64,000 nt of DNA from JABFXX01 sp964419605 (GCA_964419605.1 CAYQQM010000005.1:27390-91389); one strand, 5' to 3'; shown: positions 34,901 through 45,448, numbered from the stretch's first letter. Translations and numbers: made by a program. Notes: generated by a model from the sequence alone, not told the origin.

Positions 34901-36738
34901 TAGACGGACTTCGGCTTGGCACCAAACTCCTCGTCGAGCTTGTCGAAGGTCCACTTCTGAAGCCCTGGGAAATGCGTATCCAGCCAGTACGCGCGCCAAT
35001 CGACCAGATGAGGGGCCCAAAGTAGCTTGTCCTGATCAATCGGCGCGACCCGAGCCCACAACGCTCGAATGTTATCGCACCGAAACGCGATATCGTGGTC
35101 GGTCGTAAACGGCTTGAACAACTCGACCAGTTCATTGATCTGACCGGTAAACGTCGACACCTTCGACAGCTCGTCGCGCGCCCGCTCAGCGATCGCTTCG
35201 ATGCGCGGCGCCCCCCACCGCGGAAGTTTGGTATCGATAGCGCGGATCAGTGAGTCAGATAGCTTCTTGATCATCGGCGCCGAATAGCGTTCGAAGTGCT
35301 CGTACGTTACCGATCGCCCCTCGAGTCGGGCGCGGAGTAACGACTTCAGCTTGTCTTCGCCGCGATCCGCTTTTTCCTTGTGGTACCGGCGTACTGCGAG
35401 AGCCGTGAGCTCAGTCAGGCGTTTGCTCGACACCCGGTTCACATCGCTCGCACCCAACTGATACACCGGCTCATGCTCACCGGCCAGCACAGCCGCCGTT
35501 GCGAGCAGTATTCCTGAAGCCACAAAATCGACCGGGATCACGTCTAGCGCCGTGTCCTCACCCATCGGAATGTTGCGATGGCCCTTCAGCACCAAGTACA
35601 TCAGCGGCGCAGTGGTATTGAAGCCCTCGTTCCAGCCGGGGAATGGGAACCGAACTGAACTCTCTACAACGGCTGGGCGAACGATCGTCGCGGCCACCGC
35701 GCGATCCGCTAGGATGACTTGCTCCCCCAGACTCTTGGTATAGGTATACGTGTTGGTCCAACCCCAATGGCGTGCGCGCTCCATCCCGAGCTTGGTGAGT
35801 ACGTCGTTCATCCACACTTTGCGCTCACGCGCCACCGCTATTTTTAGGTCGTTCTCGTTGTCCGGGTCGCGTCGCTGATCGCGCAACGCCTTTGCGCCTC
35901 GCTCGCGAAACTCCGATACCAACTGGCGATCGTTCGAGCGCTCGCGCGCGTGCTCGATAATTCGAAGGCAATCGGCGATCTCAGCGGCCGGGTCGAAGTC
36001 GCGATCCAGCAATTCGTTGGCGGAGCCTCCGCTTCGTTCAGCGCGGCCAACCGCCTGGGAGCGCGGAAAGTACCCAACAACCGGCTCGTCCTCCCAGACC
36101 TCGCCCTCGCGCTGACCCGCCACATAGCACGTCGACACATGACACAAGCGGGCGCCTAGCTTACGCGCAAGGTCTAAGACGTTTTTTGCGCCCATCGCAT
36201 TGATTCGCAGCGCGCTCTCTAGCGAGGGCGCAAACGATACCAAGCCCGCGCTGTTTATGATCACATCAACGTGGAGCTCGGCGATTTGTTCATCGGAAAA
36301 ATTGCACAGCGGGCGGCCGATATCGCCCGGAATCGCCACGATCTTCGACTTCAGAAACTCGAGATAGCCCTCGCCATACGTTTCTCGCAGGGGATCAAAC
36401 ACTTCGCTGACGGCTACTTTCTTGTAGAACCGTTCATCCGCAGTATTTCCGGCGCCTGGACGAACCAGGCAGTACACCCGGCCGACCTCGGGATAGCGGT
36501 GCAGCAGCATCGACAGCGCGACCTTGCCGACGAACCCTGTGGTGCCGATCAGCAAGATGTGTTTGCCGCGAAAAATCTCTCCGACTACAAGTCGAGTCTT
36601 CCCGCTAACGGACTCGCGCAGCCCTGGCAGCGACGAAGAAAGTGCGTCGCGCCACGGTTTGATATAGCCGGCCCCGCTCCAAGCTTCTTGGGTGTCGGGA
36701 AAGTACCCGTGATAGCGGGCATCAGTTGGATTGGTCAT
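31957..36738 (-). CDS. elbD: Multidomain acyl reductase-ligase-carrier-acyltransferase (ElbD-like, ether-lipid synthesis)
   Basis: 1593 residues in four parts. About 55-430: fatty acyl-CoA reductase-type SDR with GTTGFVGK (near 65) and YTKS (near 333). About 600-1230: AMP-forming acyl ligase with TSGTTGTPKG (near 828), YGMTE and the GRKKEMI/KTSTRKVKR C-terminal elements. About 1245-1315: acyl carrier domain with LGFDSLMF, Ser being the phosphopantetheine site. About 1350-1593: PlsC acyltransferase with NHSSHLD and FPEGTRSE. This order matches ElbD of Myxococcus xanthus, reported as the multifunctional enzyme of bacterial ether-lipid (plasmalogen-type) synthesis. All key residues seem intact. 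It probably works at the inner membrane. Confidence 0.9.
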   Translation of the reverse strand: MTNPTDARYHGYFPDTQEAWSGAGYIKPWRDALSSSLPGLRESVSGKTRLVVGEIFRGKHILLIGTTGFVGKVALSMLLHRYPEVGRVYCLVRPGAGNTADERFYKKVAVSEVFDPLRETYGEGYLEFLKSKIVAIPGDIGRPLCNFSDEQIAELHVDVIINSAGLVSFAPSLESALRINAMGAKNVLDLARKLGARLCHVSTCYVAGQREGEVWEDEPVVGYFPRSQAVGRAERSGGSANELLDRDFDPAAEIADCLRIIEHARERSNDRQLVSEFRERGAKALRDQRRDPDNENDLKIAVARERKVWMNDVLTKLGMERARHWGWTNTYTYTKSLGEQVILADRAVAATIVRPAVVESSVRFPFPGWNEGFNTTAPLMYLVLKGHRNIPMGEDTALDVIPVDFVASGILLATAAVLAGEHEPVYQLGASDVNRVSSKRLTELTALAVRRYHKEKADRGEDKLKSLLRARLEGRSVTYEHFERYSAPMIKKLSDSLIRAIDTKLPRWGAPRIEAIAERARDELSKVSTFTGQINELVELFKPFTTDHDIAFRCDNIRALWARVAPIDQDKLLWAPHLVDWRAYWLDTHFPGLQKWTFDKLDEEFGAKPKSVYTYKELIELFEATVKLHRNRTAMRLLSSEPVGASRVAVSYTFGQVDELARHGATVLRQRGVASGDRIMLMSENRPEWGISYFAMMLAGATCVPLDSQLTLAEVVNLATASRAPAIVMSRLVAERLAKEAGLAGELTEPSNDQRVDLFRMWSPAHPALQGYFETSDLAIRVMAFDDLLAEQDVVFIDPHAPVSSASPSGASRTEVKGDSVASLIFTSGTTGTPKGVMLTHKNFTSVASKLSSLFTLYKHDRLLSVLPLHHTFEFTTGFLMPMIHGASITYLDHVEADSLAYALEHEGITGMVGVPALWQLLERKIYKNVSDAGALVERGFDSVVDFHRMLRDALPWNVSAGKALFFPVHKKLGGRMRLLISGGSALPAETMKTFHGLGFNLYEGYGMTESAPVLTVTRPGDKVIPGSVGRPLPGIDVKIDTPDPSGVGEVIAKGPNVMAGYFENAEATADTIVDGWLHTGDLGRFDADGNLYIVGRKKEMILGPSGENVYPDELEELYRASEYVKEVSVVGLPGEGGHETVAALVVPNYESRANDEVRGVDATGTDRDAVREAVREHVRAVSKTLPLYKRVKVLHLWDHDLPKTSTRKVKRRDVIRELQRLERATRLGSEARQPGEGEGAHGSTWILDLIADVTQRKRGAIASSTSLADLGFDSLMFTELAAALEAAEVELPDPSELHGLATVADIENLIVRLGAKAKSEKPKKERLRRDKAAKDAASDYSDDIAVPRPVVALGRRALRRGMRELYERVLETDVYGGANVPPFGGYIVAANHSSHLDTGLVKYALGEAGDVLVALGAKDYFFDDPVRRMYFENFTNVVPMARHGSLRESLRLAGDIIRDGYILLIFPEGTRSESGVMTDFKPSLGYLAMQNKCGILPMYLYGTHSAMPKGRYVPKRGQRVAAHVGPFMSYEDVLKLAGQDSKAQQYRAITQHVETVIRRLAPEDAAWTLGDSGRAALTVRTSAGDGENEVSP

Positions 36739-36757
36739 AGCGCAAGGGGGTGCCTAC

Positions 36758-38368
<1,611 letters not shown>

Positions 38369-38371
38369 GAG

Positions 38372-39160
38372 TCAGCTTCTCCGAATAGATCGTGGTCGGT
38401 TAGCAGCGGTGGAGTCGTGTGAAGTTGGCCGGGACAAGCCCCCAGGCCGCCGGTCTACGCCACGGCGCGGATCTTCATCCAGGTCGAGCACGGGCCAATC
38501 GTAACTGCGCGCAACCGATCGCAACCGGAAGTCCGGATTGCAGGCCGTAGGGTGGCCGACGACAGCGAGCATCGGGTAGTCGGAAAAGCTATCGCTGTAT
38601 GCCCACGATTCAGCGAGATCAATGTGATGAGCCTTGGCGTACGTTCGCATGATATCTGCTTTTGTTGCACCGGCAACAAACGGCTTCTTGAGCTTGCCGG
38701 TCGCGCGATGATCGACGAACTCGAGTTGATTGGCGATAATATCGTCGACTCCGAGATAACGCGCGAGAGGCCGCATCGTAAAGTCGAGCGCACCGGAAAC
38801 GAGTACCTGCCGCACACCGGCTCGCCGACTCTCGGCGATGAGGTCCTTTGCCCTCGGGTAAATGTTTGGCTCGATCACATCGTCGAACAATTCCTGCGCC
38901 AGCACGACGAGCCGATCTTCGCTTGCGCCTTCATACGAGCGGTAAAAAATTTCGTTAAACCACTTTCTCGATAGCTTGTCGGCCGCCCAAAATACCGGCA
39001 GGGACAGCCCCGTTTTTACCGTTCGGACCGCGCTTTCGAGCAGAGAAGGCTGGCGCGCCGCATAGAACGCGAACGCATGCACGATATTGATCCGGATGAG
39101 CGTGCCGTCGACGTCATAAAACGCCGCAGAATTCTTGTACTTGGCTAGCGCCCCGTGCAT
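38372..39160 (-). CDS. HAD-IB phosphatase-like protein (first gene of elb-type operon)
   Basis: 262 residues of phosphoserine-phosphatase-like HAD type. The nucleophile motif FYDVDGTLI is near residue 18, motif II Ser in LVSGALDF, motif III Lys in the AGATKADIM region, and motif IV SDSFSDYPML. A basic C-terminal tail of about 40 residues follows. Some members of this subfamily are fused to or sit beside acyltransferases and act in lipid synthesis. Here it opens the operon with the LarA-like, ElbD-like and SDR genes. Substrate unknown; a lysophosphatidate or alkyl-glycerol phosphate would fit the context. Confidence 0.82.
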   Translation of the reverse strand: MHGALAKYKNSAAFYDVDGTLIRINIVHAFAFYAARQPSLLESAVRTVKTGLSLPVFWAADKLSRKWFNEIFYRSYEGASEDRLVVLAQELFDDVIEPNIYPRAKDLIAESRRAGVRQVLVSGALDFTMRPLARYLGVDDIIANQLEFVDHRATGKLKKPFVAGATKADIMRTYAKAHHIDLAESWAYSDSFSDYPMLAVVGHPTACNPDFRLRSVARSYDWPVLDLDEDPRRGVDRRPGGLSRPTSHDSTAANRPRSIRRS

Positions 39161-39333
39161 CGGTCAACCTCCGCACTCCACAGGGAGTGCTGCGCACCCC
39201 AGCAGTCCGGGGTTATCGACGCCGCACTCTGGCCCAGCCGTTCCCACAGTGTCAATGGCTCGTCGCCCCTCCTCCTGCCCTCGATTGGGCTTCGGCGGGT
39301 GCAATTTGAACCCGGCAACGGCTGTTAGTGCGG

Positions 39334-39344
39334 CCCCCCCCCCC
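39334..39344 (+). repeat. Poly-C tract of 11
   Basis: Eleven consecutive C between two genes, 65 bases upstream of the small membrane protein start. Homopolymers of this length are slippage-prone. No promoter elements could be tied to it. Confidence 0.85.
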
Positions 39345-39408
39345 ATGCCATTCTGGAGCCCATTGACGACTTGAGAAGGGCCCGGGTCGGTGTGGTAGCG
39401 TTGCCGCG

Positions 39409-39675
39409 ATGCAAGTTCCGGTTTGGCTCGTCCTAGGGGTGGCGGCTCTGGTGATCGCCTTTGGCAGTTACCGAATCCACCTTGCACGTAGGAGTTCCGC
39501 AAAGGGCTCCGGCGCGCCCGCCGAGCCGCCACGCAAGCAAGGGCTGTCGATTCTGGCTGGGGGCATGTACCGGATGGGGCCCAAAGCGCACTTGTTCATC
39601 GGCATCGTGTACGTACTTCTGGGTACGGCCCTGATCGCAACCGCGTTCGGATGGAACCCCATCGACCACCTATAG
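39409..39675 (+). CDS. Small two-helix membrane protein
   Basis: 88 residues. One membrane helix at about 4-22 (VWLVLGVAALVIAFGSY) is followed by a basic, Ser/Pro-rich loop and a second helix at about 63-82 (FIGIVYVLLGTALIATAFG). With the basic loop between the helices, the loop should be cytoplasmic. No family recognised. Its TAG directly abuts the TAG of the convergent gene; together they form CTATAG at 39670-39675. Confidence 0.65.
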   Translation: MQVPVWLVLGVAALVIAFGSYRIHLARRSSAKGSGAPAEPPRKQGLSILAGGMYRMGPKAHLFIGIVYVLLGTALIATAFGWNPIDHL

Positions 39676-41457
39676 GATCTGGAGTTTGCGGCTCTGCTCG
39701 GCTTGCTCGCCGATGTACTCCAGGACGTGAGGATGGGTCATAATTACCTCGCGAAACTCACGGGCTGGCAGGCAAAGCGCAAGGCTTTTGCCAAGCGAGG
39801 CAATTTCGCTCTGAATCGCCCCGCCCGACAGCAGCGCTGTTTCGCCGACGAGATTTCCAGGCCCAAGCGTGGCTACCGCGACCCCTGCGCGCTTCACCAC
39901 GAACTGGCCGGCGAGCACGATATATAGGCCATCCGGTCGACTGCCGGCGGTAAACAACGTGCTGTTGGCGTCGATCTCCAGGAACCGAAACCGCGCCGCA
40001 AGCGACTGGCGTTCACTCGCGTCGAATGGCCGGAACAGTGGGCTTGTTCTCATCCATCGGTCGACGAGCCGGTCGCGGACAAAGCGAAGTACGGCTGCAA
40101 GTACCTCGCCGTGCTCCGCGAGTACCCGGGCTAGGGTTATGCGATCGATGCGCAAGAGTTCCGAGTCGTCTGCAGCCGAAACGGTTGCTGAGCGCGGCTG
40201 ATCCGTCATTAGCGCGACTTCGCCGATAAACTCTCCAGGGCCGAGCCGAACCAATTCGACTCGCGGAGGCCCCTCGATCTCGACGACGACCTCGCCCTCG
40301 ACGATGACGTATAGCGCATCGCCGGGATCGCCCTCGCGAAACAGCACGTCACCACCTGCCAAATGCACGAGTTGCAACTCGGACACAAAAGATTCAAGCG
40401 CTTCCTGCGTTAGCCCTGAGAATAGCGGCGTCGCAGCCAGCGCTTGCGCGGCGGCTTGACCGAGTACACGAGGCTCTGGGAGAGGAATCTCCTCGATGTC
40501 CTCCAGTTCGAGCTCGGTTGGCTCATCGATCGCTACTGCGTCGACCTCGATGGGTGCCGAGGTGGCGTCCTCGACGACGATTTGCGGCGCGGACGAACGA
40601 ACCGAAGTCGTCTGCTCGCCCAAAAACTCATCCTCGTCGAGCGGGATGACGTAAACCCCAGAATTCTCGTTGCGCTCGAACGCATCGGGCATTTCCGTTT
40701 TTAGCTCGATGCTGTCGATGCCCTGATTCGGCGATAGCGTAATGGGTTTGGACCGCGTTCGAGACTTAGCAGACGACTGTGGCGTCGCCGCGTTCCGCGT
40801 TTGCGCTTCGGCGCCCCGAGCTGGCTGCTGGGCCGCAGGAGCAGCGCTCAAGGGGCGGCCGTACGAGGTCTCAACTTCAAACGCTCCAGCGTCACCGCGG
40901 TGAGCTGAACCACCTCGCGGATAGTCCCCAGCGATCGCGGGCGCAGATCCCGCTACCGAACTCGTATTCGCTGCGCTCGGGGTTGGCGATAGTGTCGACG
41001 AAGATCCTCGCCGCTCGTCGCCCGGGGTGGGCGATAGCGTGAGGCTTGGGGAACTGCGCCGCAACGCCGCGACGGCGGTGATATCGGCCAAATTCGGGTT
41101 GTTTTCAGCCACCACCGATGCGCGAGTGGGTCCGGCGCCGATCTGTTCGCTCATCGCGGCGATGCGCTGCAGCGCTGTATCGTCGCTGGGATCGATCTGA
41201 AGGATCAGCTTGCATACCGCGATCGCCTGGACAAGAAACCCTCCTTGCGCGTAGCGATCTGCGGCGCGCGAGAATGCCTCGATCGCATCTTTGTCCCGGT
41301 TCAATCGGCGATAGATTTCGCCTGCGCGCTTCGGCCATTGCGCATCGCGCGGCTCCAACGTTTCGAGCTCCAAGTAAGCAGCGAGCGCACGCTTGTGTTT
41401 GCCTGCAGCGGCCGATTCGGAGGCCACCACTCGTAGTTGCTTTACATCTCGTGCCAC
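39670..41457 (-). CDS. TPR-like protein with two cyclic-nucleotide-binding-type domains
   Basis: 595 residues. The first 110 resemble TPR repeats (KHKRALAAYLELETLEP, RDKDAIEAFSRAADRYAQGG). A low-complexity Ser/Pro/Thr/Glu linker spans about 120-330. Two cNMP-binding folds follow: GDVLFREGDPGDALYVIVEG with GEFIGEVALMTDQPRSATV, and a second, more degenerate copy with LFTAGSRPDGLYIVLAGQF and GETALLSGG. The first keeps the GE...R-A phosphate-binding pattern; the second lacks the Arg, so it may not bind. No output domain is seen. It probably acts as a scaffold or sensor. Confidence 0.85.
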   Translation of the reverse strand: MARDVKQLRVVASESAAAGKHKRALAAYLELETLEPRDAQWPKRAGEIYRRLNRDKDAIEAFSRAADRYAQGGFLVQAIAVCKLILQIDPSDDTALQRIAAMSEQIGAGPTRASVVAENNPNLADITAVAALRRSSPSLTLSPTPGDERRGSSSTLSPTPSAANTSSVAGSAPAIAGDYPRGGSAHRGDAGAFEVETSYGRPLSAAPAAQQPARGAEAQTRNAATPQSSAKSRTRSKPITLSPNQGIDSIELKTEMPDAFERNENSGVYVIPLDEDEFLGEQTTSVRSSAPQIVVEDATSAPIEVDAVAIDEPTELELEDIEEIPLPEPRVLGQAAAQALAATPLFSGLTQEALESFVSELQLVHLAGGDVLFREGDPGDALYVIVEGEVVVEIEGPPRVELVRLGPGEFIGEVALMTDQPRSATVSAADDSELLRIDRITLARVLAEHGEVLAAVLRFVRDRLVDRWMRTSPLFRPFDASERQSLAARFRFLEIDANSTLFTAGSRPDGLYIVLAGQFVVKRAGVAVATLGPGNLVGETALLSGGAIQSEIASLGKSLALCLPAREFREVIMTHPHVLEYIGEQAEQSRKLQIL

Positions 41458-41509
41458 GTGAACCCAGAGTATAGCAGGCCCTTGGTGCGCCTCTGCAGTC
41501 GCAGCGCGG

Positions 41510-42343
41510 TTATCGCTGCATCAGGTCCAGATAGGCACGGGCAAGCCTCGCGGTGAGTGGTCCGGCGATGCGCTCATGACCGTCCAACCGCGTAATCGGA
41601 ACCACTCCACGCAGCGAACTGGTAATGAATATTTCGTCGGCGGTGCGCAGCTGATCGACGCGAACCCGCTCCACCACGGCAGGAATCTCCAGCCGTGCGC
41701 AGCATTGCAGCACGTGTCCGCGCGTAACGCCGGGCAGCACCCCGCCGTCCGTGGGCGGCGTAATCACGCACCCTGATTGAGCGACAAATAGGTTTGAGGT
41801 TGAACCCTCCACGACAAACCCGGCATCATCGAGTCGCAACGCCTCATCGGCGCCAACCTCTGCCGCGAGCTCACGCGCAAGCACATGGTCGAGGTACGCA
41901 AGGGTCTTGTAACCAACGTTCTTGCGGCGCGGTAGCGGCCAGTCAACAATTGCCGCAGCGAGCTCCGCAGGCTGAGGCGCGAGTGGTTCGACGATGACAA
42001 TCGAATGACCACCGCGAACTTCGGCGAGTCTCTCCGCCAGCCCTCCAGATCCTCGCGTGACGATGATTCGCACGCGATGCTCAGCCGACCTGTCCATCAC
42101 CTGCGCGACTTCAACCGTCTGCTTCACCGACCGGGACAGCGACGCTCGATCGATTGCGTGGAATCGCAAGGCCACCGCTGAACCCAGCAACCGATCGAGG
42201 TGGGCGTTGAGGTCCACAGCGATCCCGTTCCACGTCCGCAGTACCTCGAAGATTCCGTCGCCATATAAAAACCCTCGATCGAGGACCGGTATAGCAGCCT
42301 GCGAAGCAGGAACCACATCTCCGTCGATGGAAATCGCGATCAT
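41510..42343 (-). CDS. Class IV aminotransferase (IlvE/PabC/D-amino acid type)
   Basis: 277-residue fold-type IV PLP enzyme. DRGFLYGDGIFEVLRTW lies near residue 22, the PLP lysine is in VGYKTLAYL, and EGSTSNLF with the cofactor-anchoring Glu follows, then GVLPGVTRG. These motifs are shared by branched-chain aminotransferase, 4-amino-4-deoxychorismate lyase and D-amino-acid aminotransferase. The short length favours PabC or D-amino acid type, but the substrate cannot be fixed. It is the last gene of a four-gene operon, coupled to the PEGA lipoprotein by ATGA, an odd partnership for an aminotransferase. Confidence 0.88.
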   Translation of the reverse strand: MIAISIDGDVVPASQAAIPVLDRGFLYGDGIFEVLRTWNGIAVDLNAHLDRLLGSAVALRFHAIDRASLSRSVKQTVEVAQVMDRSAEHRVRIIVTRGSGGLAERLAEVRGGHSIVIVEPLAPQPAELAAAIVDWPLPRRKNVGYKTLAYLDHVLARELAAEVGADEALRLDDAGFVVEGSTSNLFVAQSGCVITPPTDGGVLPGVTRGHVLQCCARLEIPAVVERVRVDQLRTADEIFITSSLRGVVPITRLDGHERIAGPLTARLARAYLDLMQR

Positions 42344-42639
42344 GGCAAGACGGGTACCATGTCGAGTTTGAGTCGTTCGGTCTGCGACGAGCGCAGCACG
42401 AGTTCCGCATATCTCGAGAAGAAGTTGTTGTGACGCAACTCCACGCGGTGCCGCCCTGGATCGACTTCGATCCCCCGCACCACCGAGCTCACGGACCCAA
42501 CGATCTTGCCATCAATGTACACCCATGCCTCGCCCACGTTCGAAGTTAGGTAGACCATGCCATAGGCCGATGGTCCGGCGACCGGCACGGCCGAATGACA
42601 TGCGGCAGCAGCGAGCAATAGTAGGATCCGACAGATCAC
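42340..42639 (-). CDS. Small PEGA-domain lipoprotein
   Basis: 99 residues. The lipobox is AAAAC with Cys14. The rest is one PEGA-like beta-sandwich: VYLTSNVGEAWVYIDGKIVG, then VDPGRHRVELR. PEGA domains occur on surface proteins and often accompany signalling or cell-wall proteins. Both ends overlap neighbours by ATGA (secreted protein upstream, aminotransferase downstream). Confidence 0.8.
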   Translation of the reverse strand: MICRILLLLAAAACHSAVPVAGPSAYGMVYLTSNVGEAWVYIDGKIVGSVSSVVRGIEVDPGRHRVELRHNNFFSRYAELVLRSSQTERLKLDMVPVLP

Positions 42640-43826
42640 GGAGTTGGCCCCAATGCGGTCACTTCGACGACACCGCGCACAACCCTGACGGAGACCGGAG
42701 TATCGGAGGAGCTCGCAGCGATCTGCGCGACGCGGTCGATCGACTCATTCGTCGAAACGCCAAGGATCCATCCAGCGCGCGAAATGCGCCGCAACGCCGC
42801 AGCCTGGATGCCTTTCGCGCCTAGTAGCCGCTTCTGTTGTGCAGCGACTACAGAAAACGGGCTGCCGGCCACGACGCGAACGAGCACGATCCCAGGTGCG
42901 ACAAACGGTGTGTCGTCTGACGCCAACCCACCACCAGACCGGACGGGAGGCTCCAGCGGACGTGGCCCGCGCAGCGCTGCGCGCAGCCGCGGGAGCATGT
43001 CGCTCGCCGCACCTTGTAAGGCTCGCACAACGCCGTCCTGTACGTCGTCAGCAAATGCGGCCACCGACGCAGCGCTTTCTGCGCGGCGATCGACGGCAGA
43101 AAGACTCCCAGTGGCTTGCGCGGCGGCCACGACGCGCAGGCGCGCCGTAACGAGCACACTTGGGCGAGCTTGCCCGCGGATAAAGCTAGCCTCCCCGACG
43201 GTTACATCTGCGGTGGTAGTCCAGTCAACCTCAGATATCGCTCCGCCCGGTTCACCGGCTTTGCTCGATCGCTCCGCTTCTACGATGACGGATCCGACTC
43301 GTCCGCGGCCCGAGGCGGCGTCCACGGCCATACCTTCGGCGCGAAACAAGTTGGTCAACGCCTCCGCGCCGGCCGCTCCCTCCCGACCGCGTAGCGATTG
43401 CGGAACTCGAACGACGATGGCCATCGTCGGAAGTTTGGGCGATTCGATGCGCGGCAAAATCGAAATGTTTAGCCGTTCGAGCTGAGTGCGAATCTTGTCG
43501 CGATCGACCTGGACGGTAACCATCAGCTCGCGCCGCGTACTCGTAACTCGGTCCTTGGTTACAGTAAACCCGGTAACCCACAGCCGCGAGCGCCCCACCA
43601 ACTCGCGATCCAAGTCGCTTTGGCGCGTTGCCCGCGCAGCCTCGGGAACTACATCGATGAGAGCGCTCTGCACAGCGCGTGCGAAGGCGTCGTCGAGGGC
43701 CGCGGTGCGGGTATCGACTACAGCTAGCTGCGCTGCGCCATCGACATGATAGGCGACAATATCATCCGCGACCGCCGGCGCTGCGATCCCCAACCAGGCA
43801 AGGAGGAATAGAATGCCCCTGGTCAT
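42636..43826 (-). CDS. Secreted protein of unknown function
   Basis: 396 residues with a clear signal peptide (core about 4-18, AVADD cleavage). The next 120 residues (ALDDAFARAVQSALIDVVPE, then LWVTGFTVTKDRVTSTRREL) recall the N-terminal domain of FlgT/LPP20-type flagellar or envelope proteins. The rest contains two more repeats of a helix-strand unit (around RVPQSLRGREGAAGAEALTN and VVAGSPFSVVAAQQKRLLG) suggesting a tandem fold. Periplasmic location expected. No flagellar genes are nearby. It is coupled to the PEGA lipoprotein and lies six bases from the DUF362 gene. Confidence 0.7.
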   Translation of the reverse strand: MTRGILFLLAWLGIAAPAVADDIVAYHVDGAAQLAVVDTRTAALDDAFARAVQSALIDVVPEAARATRQSDLDRELVGRSRLWVTGFTVTKDRVTSTRRELMVTVQVDRDKIRTQLERLNISILPRIESPKLPTMAIVVRVPQSLRGREGAAGAEALTNLFRAEGMAVDAASGRGRVGSVIVEAERSSKAGEPGGAISEVDWTTTADVTVGEASFIRGQARPSVLVTARLRVVAAAQATGSLSAVDRRAESAASVAAFADDVQDGVVRALQGAASDMLPRLRAALRGPRPLEPPVRSGGGLASDDTPFVAPGIVLVRVVAGSPFSVVAAQQKRLLGAKGIQAAALRRISRAGWILGVSTNESIDRVAQIAASSSDTPVSVRVVRGVVEVTALGPTP

Positions 43827-43832
43827 CAGTCC

Positions 43833-44954
43833 CTACTGCCCCACTGAGGCTCCAATCGGCCCGCTCGCTCGATAGCGGTCGAATAACTGCCCCCAAGAAG
43901 TCTCAGCGCGCCACCGATCGAATATCCTCCGGTCGCGCAACGGCCATCGATAGTAGTCGTGATAGGCTTCGGATCCGAATACAAACAGGTTCACCAGCGG
44001 CGTGTGAAAAAATAGCTTTTGGAACCGTTTGAGCGGCCCGAACCACAGCAGATCACCAACCCTTGAGGCCCCGTTATCGCCGACCGAAAAACCCCAGCGT
44101 TGATCGGCAAGTTCTGGTTCCCCAACCACCTCGATGTTCTCGCGTCGTCCGTTACCAAGGCCCTGCTCATCAGCGAGCCGAATATATTCGATCGTCATCG
44201 GATCAAAGCCCATCATAGCGGCGGCGACCGCGTCGATCGCTACTTGATCCTCAGACGCCAACATCACGTTCTTGATCACGGGCCGCATCGTGCGCGGCCC
44301 CGGACCATCTCCTGCGGTAGTCCCGTCCATCACCGCAAACAAGCCGGCGTGAATCTCCTTTTGGATCGCAAGCAAGTCCACGAGTGTGGCGTGGATCCAC
44401 GAGTGCGTGTAATGGCGCTTGGTATTTAGGAGGCCGCCAAACGCGTTTTTCATCGCACCGGTCGTCGTCGTATAAATGTGACACTTGCACGTTGGCAAAT
44501 GCACAATATTCGCGCCGTGAAAAGCGTCCGGGATCAAAATTCCCTCGGGAAAAATCGTGTCCAGAACGTTCATCTTGGTGCGCGGCCGGTACACCGACCA
44601 TGCCATGTCGTCTGGTGTAAAATTGTAGCGGACTGGGATTTCGTACTTGGCGAAGATCGGCACGTAGCCATTGAGATCCTCCCCTTTGAAGGCATCGGTG
44701 ACCACGGTTTTGTTCTGCACGCACACCAGGTCTCGGTAACCAGCGCCTTGCAGGGCGCGGATCGTTCCCTCCAGCTGCCACGGCGTGGTGTTGGCGCCGG
44801 GAAATGGGAAATGCCACGAAATGTTGTCTTTGAGGATCGTTGGCACACCTTTGGCCAACGCTGATTCCACCCCAGCTACGCGGTGCAAACGATCGATATC
44901 GTCGAGAACATACTCGGGCCGAACGCGAAGCACGGCCACTTTTGAACGCGGCAT
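43833..44954 (-). CDS. DUF362-domain protein
   Basis: 373 residues from the ATG at 44954 (the frame is open to 45056). DUF362 features are VLRVRPEYVLDDIDRL at the start, VPTILKDNISWHFPFPG, then IVHLPTCKCHIYTTTTGAMKN and KNVMLASEDQVAIDAVAA. There is a CxC pair in TCKCH but no ferredoxin-type cluster-binding domain, so any redox role is uncertain. It leads the operon DUF362, secreted protein, PEGA lipoprotein, aminotransferase. About 70 bases separate it from a possible divergent small gene. Confidence 0.82.
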   Translation of the reverse strand: MPRSKVAVLRVRPEYVLDDIDRLHRVAGVESALAKGVPTILKDNISWHFPFPGANTTPWQLEGTIRALQGAGYRDLVCVQNKTVVTDAFKGEDLNGYVPIFAKYEIPVRYNFTPDDMAWSVYRPRTKMNVLDTIFPEGILIPDAFHGANIVHLPTCKCHIYTTTTGAMKNAFGGLLNTKRHYTHSWIHATLVDLLAIQKEIHAGLFAVMDGTTAGDGPGPRTMRPVIKNVMLASEDQVAIDAVAAAMMGFDPMTIEYIRLADEQGLGNGRRENIEVVGEPELADQRWGFSVGDNGASRVGDLLWFGPLKRFQKLFFHTPLVNLFVFGSEAYHDYYRWPLRDRRIFDRWRAETSWGQLFDRYRASGPIGASVGQ

Positions 44955-45023
44955 GGCTACGATATCTAACACGGCCGGAGGCTGAAAACTTGCCGCTCCG
45001 ATCCAGCCGCAGCACTGTGTGCC

Positions 45024-45224
45024 ATGGGCGAAACGCTCTACAGCAGCAGCTTCCAACCAGATCCCACCAACGCGCGCGACGTCCTCGCCTTTGTTCTAAC
45101 CCCTGCGACCGTGTTTGCCCCGTCGGGAGACCCGGACGAATTAGCCGCGGTTGCCGAGCTGCTAGGCCGGGCGAAGCAGGAGGCAATACGGCGCTGGTAC
45201 ACGCACCGACACACACAGCCGTAG
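45024..45224 (+). CDS. Possible small protein
   Basis: 66 residues starting at an ATG divergent from the DUF362 gene. A helical middle part ELAAVAELLGRAKQEAIRRW gives it some plausibility, but there is no clear ribosome-binding site, known motif or partner. It may be a chance frame. Confidence 0.3.
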   Translation: MGETLYSSSFQPDPTNARDVLAFVLTPATVFAPSGDPDELAAVAELLGRAKQEAIRRWYTHRHTQP

Positions 45225-45448
45225 CTGCCTTGGTGAAAGCCTATCTCAAGTTGGCGTCACGTCCGCCGTCACCGTCACTGCCGCGGTCAGCTTCGCAGCC
45301 ACAGCCACCGTTACCCATACGGTCACCGTGACCGCGGTACATGGTGGGTAGCGCCTCGGCGCCGCCACGCAGGCTGAGCCTAGCCGTCGCAATTGGGGTT
45401 ACGTGAGTCGCCACTTTTCCTCGGTTGGCGCATAGTGATCTCCCTGCC

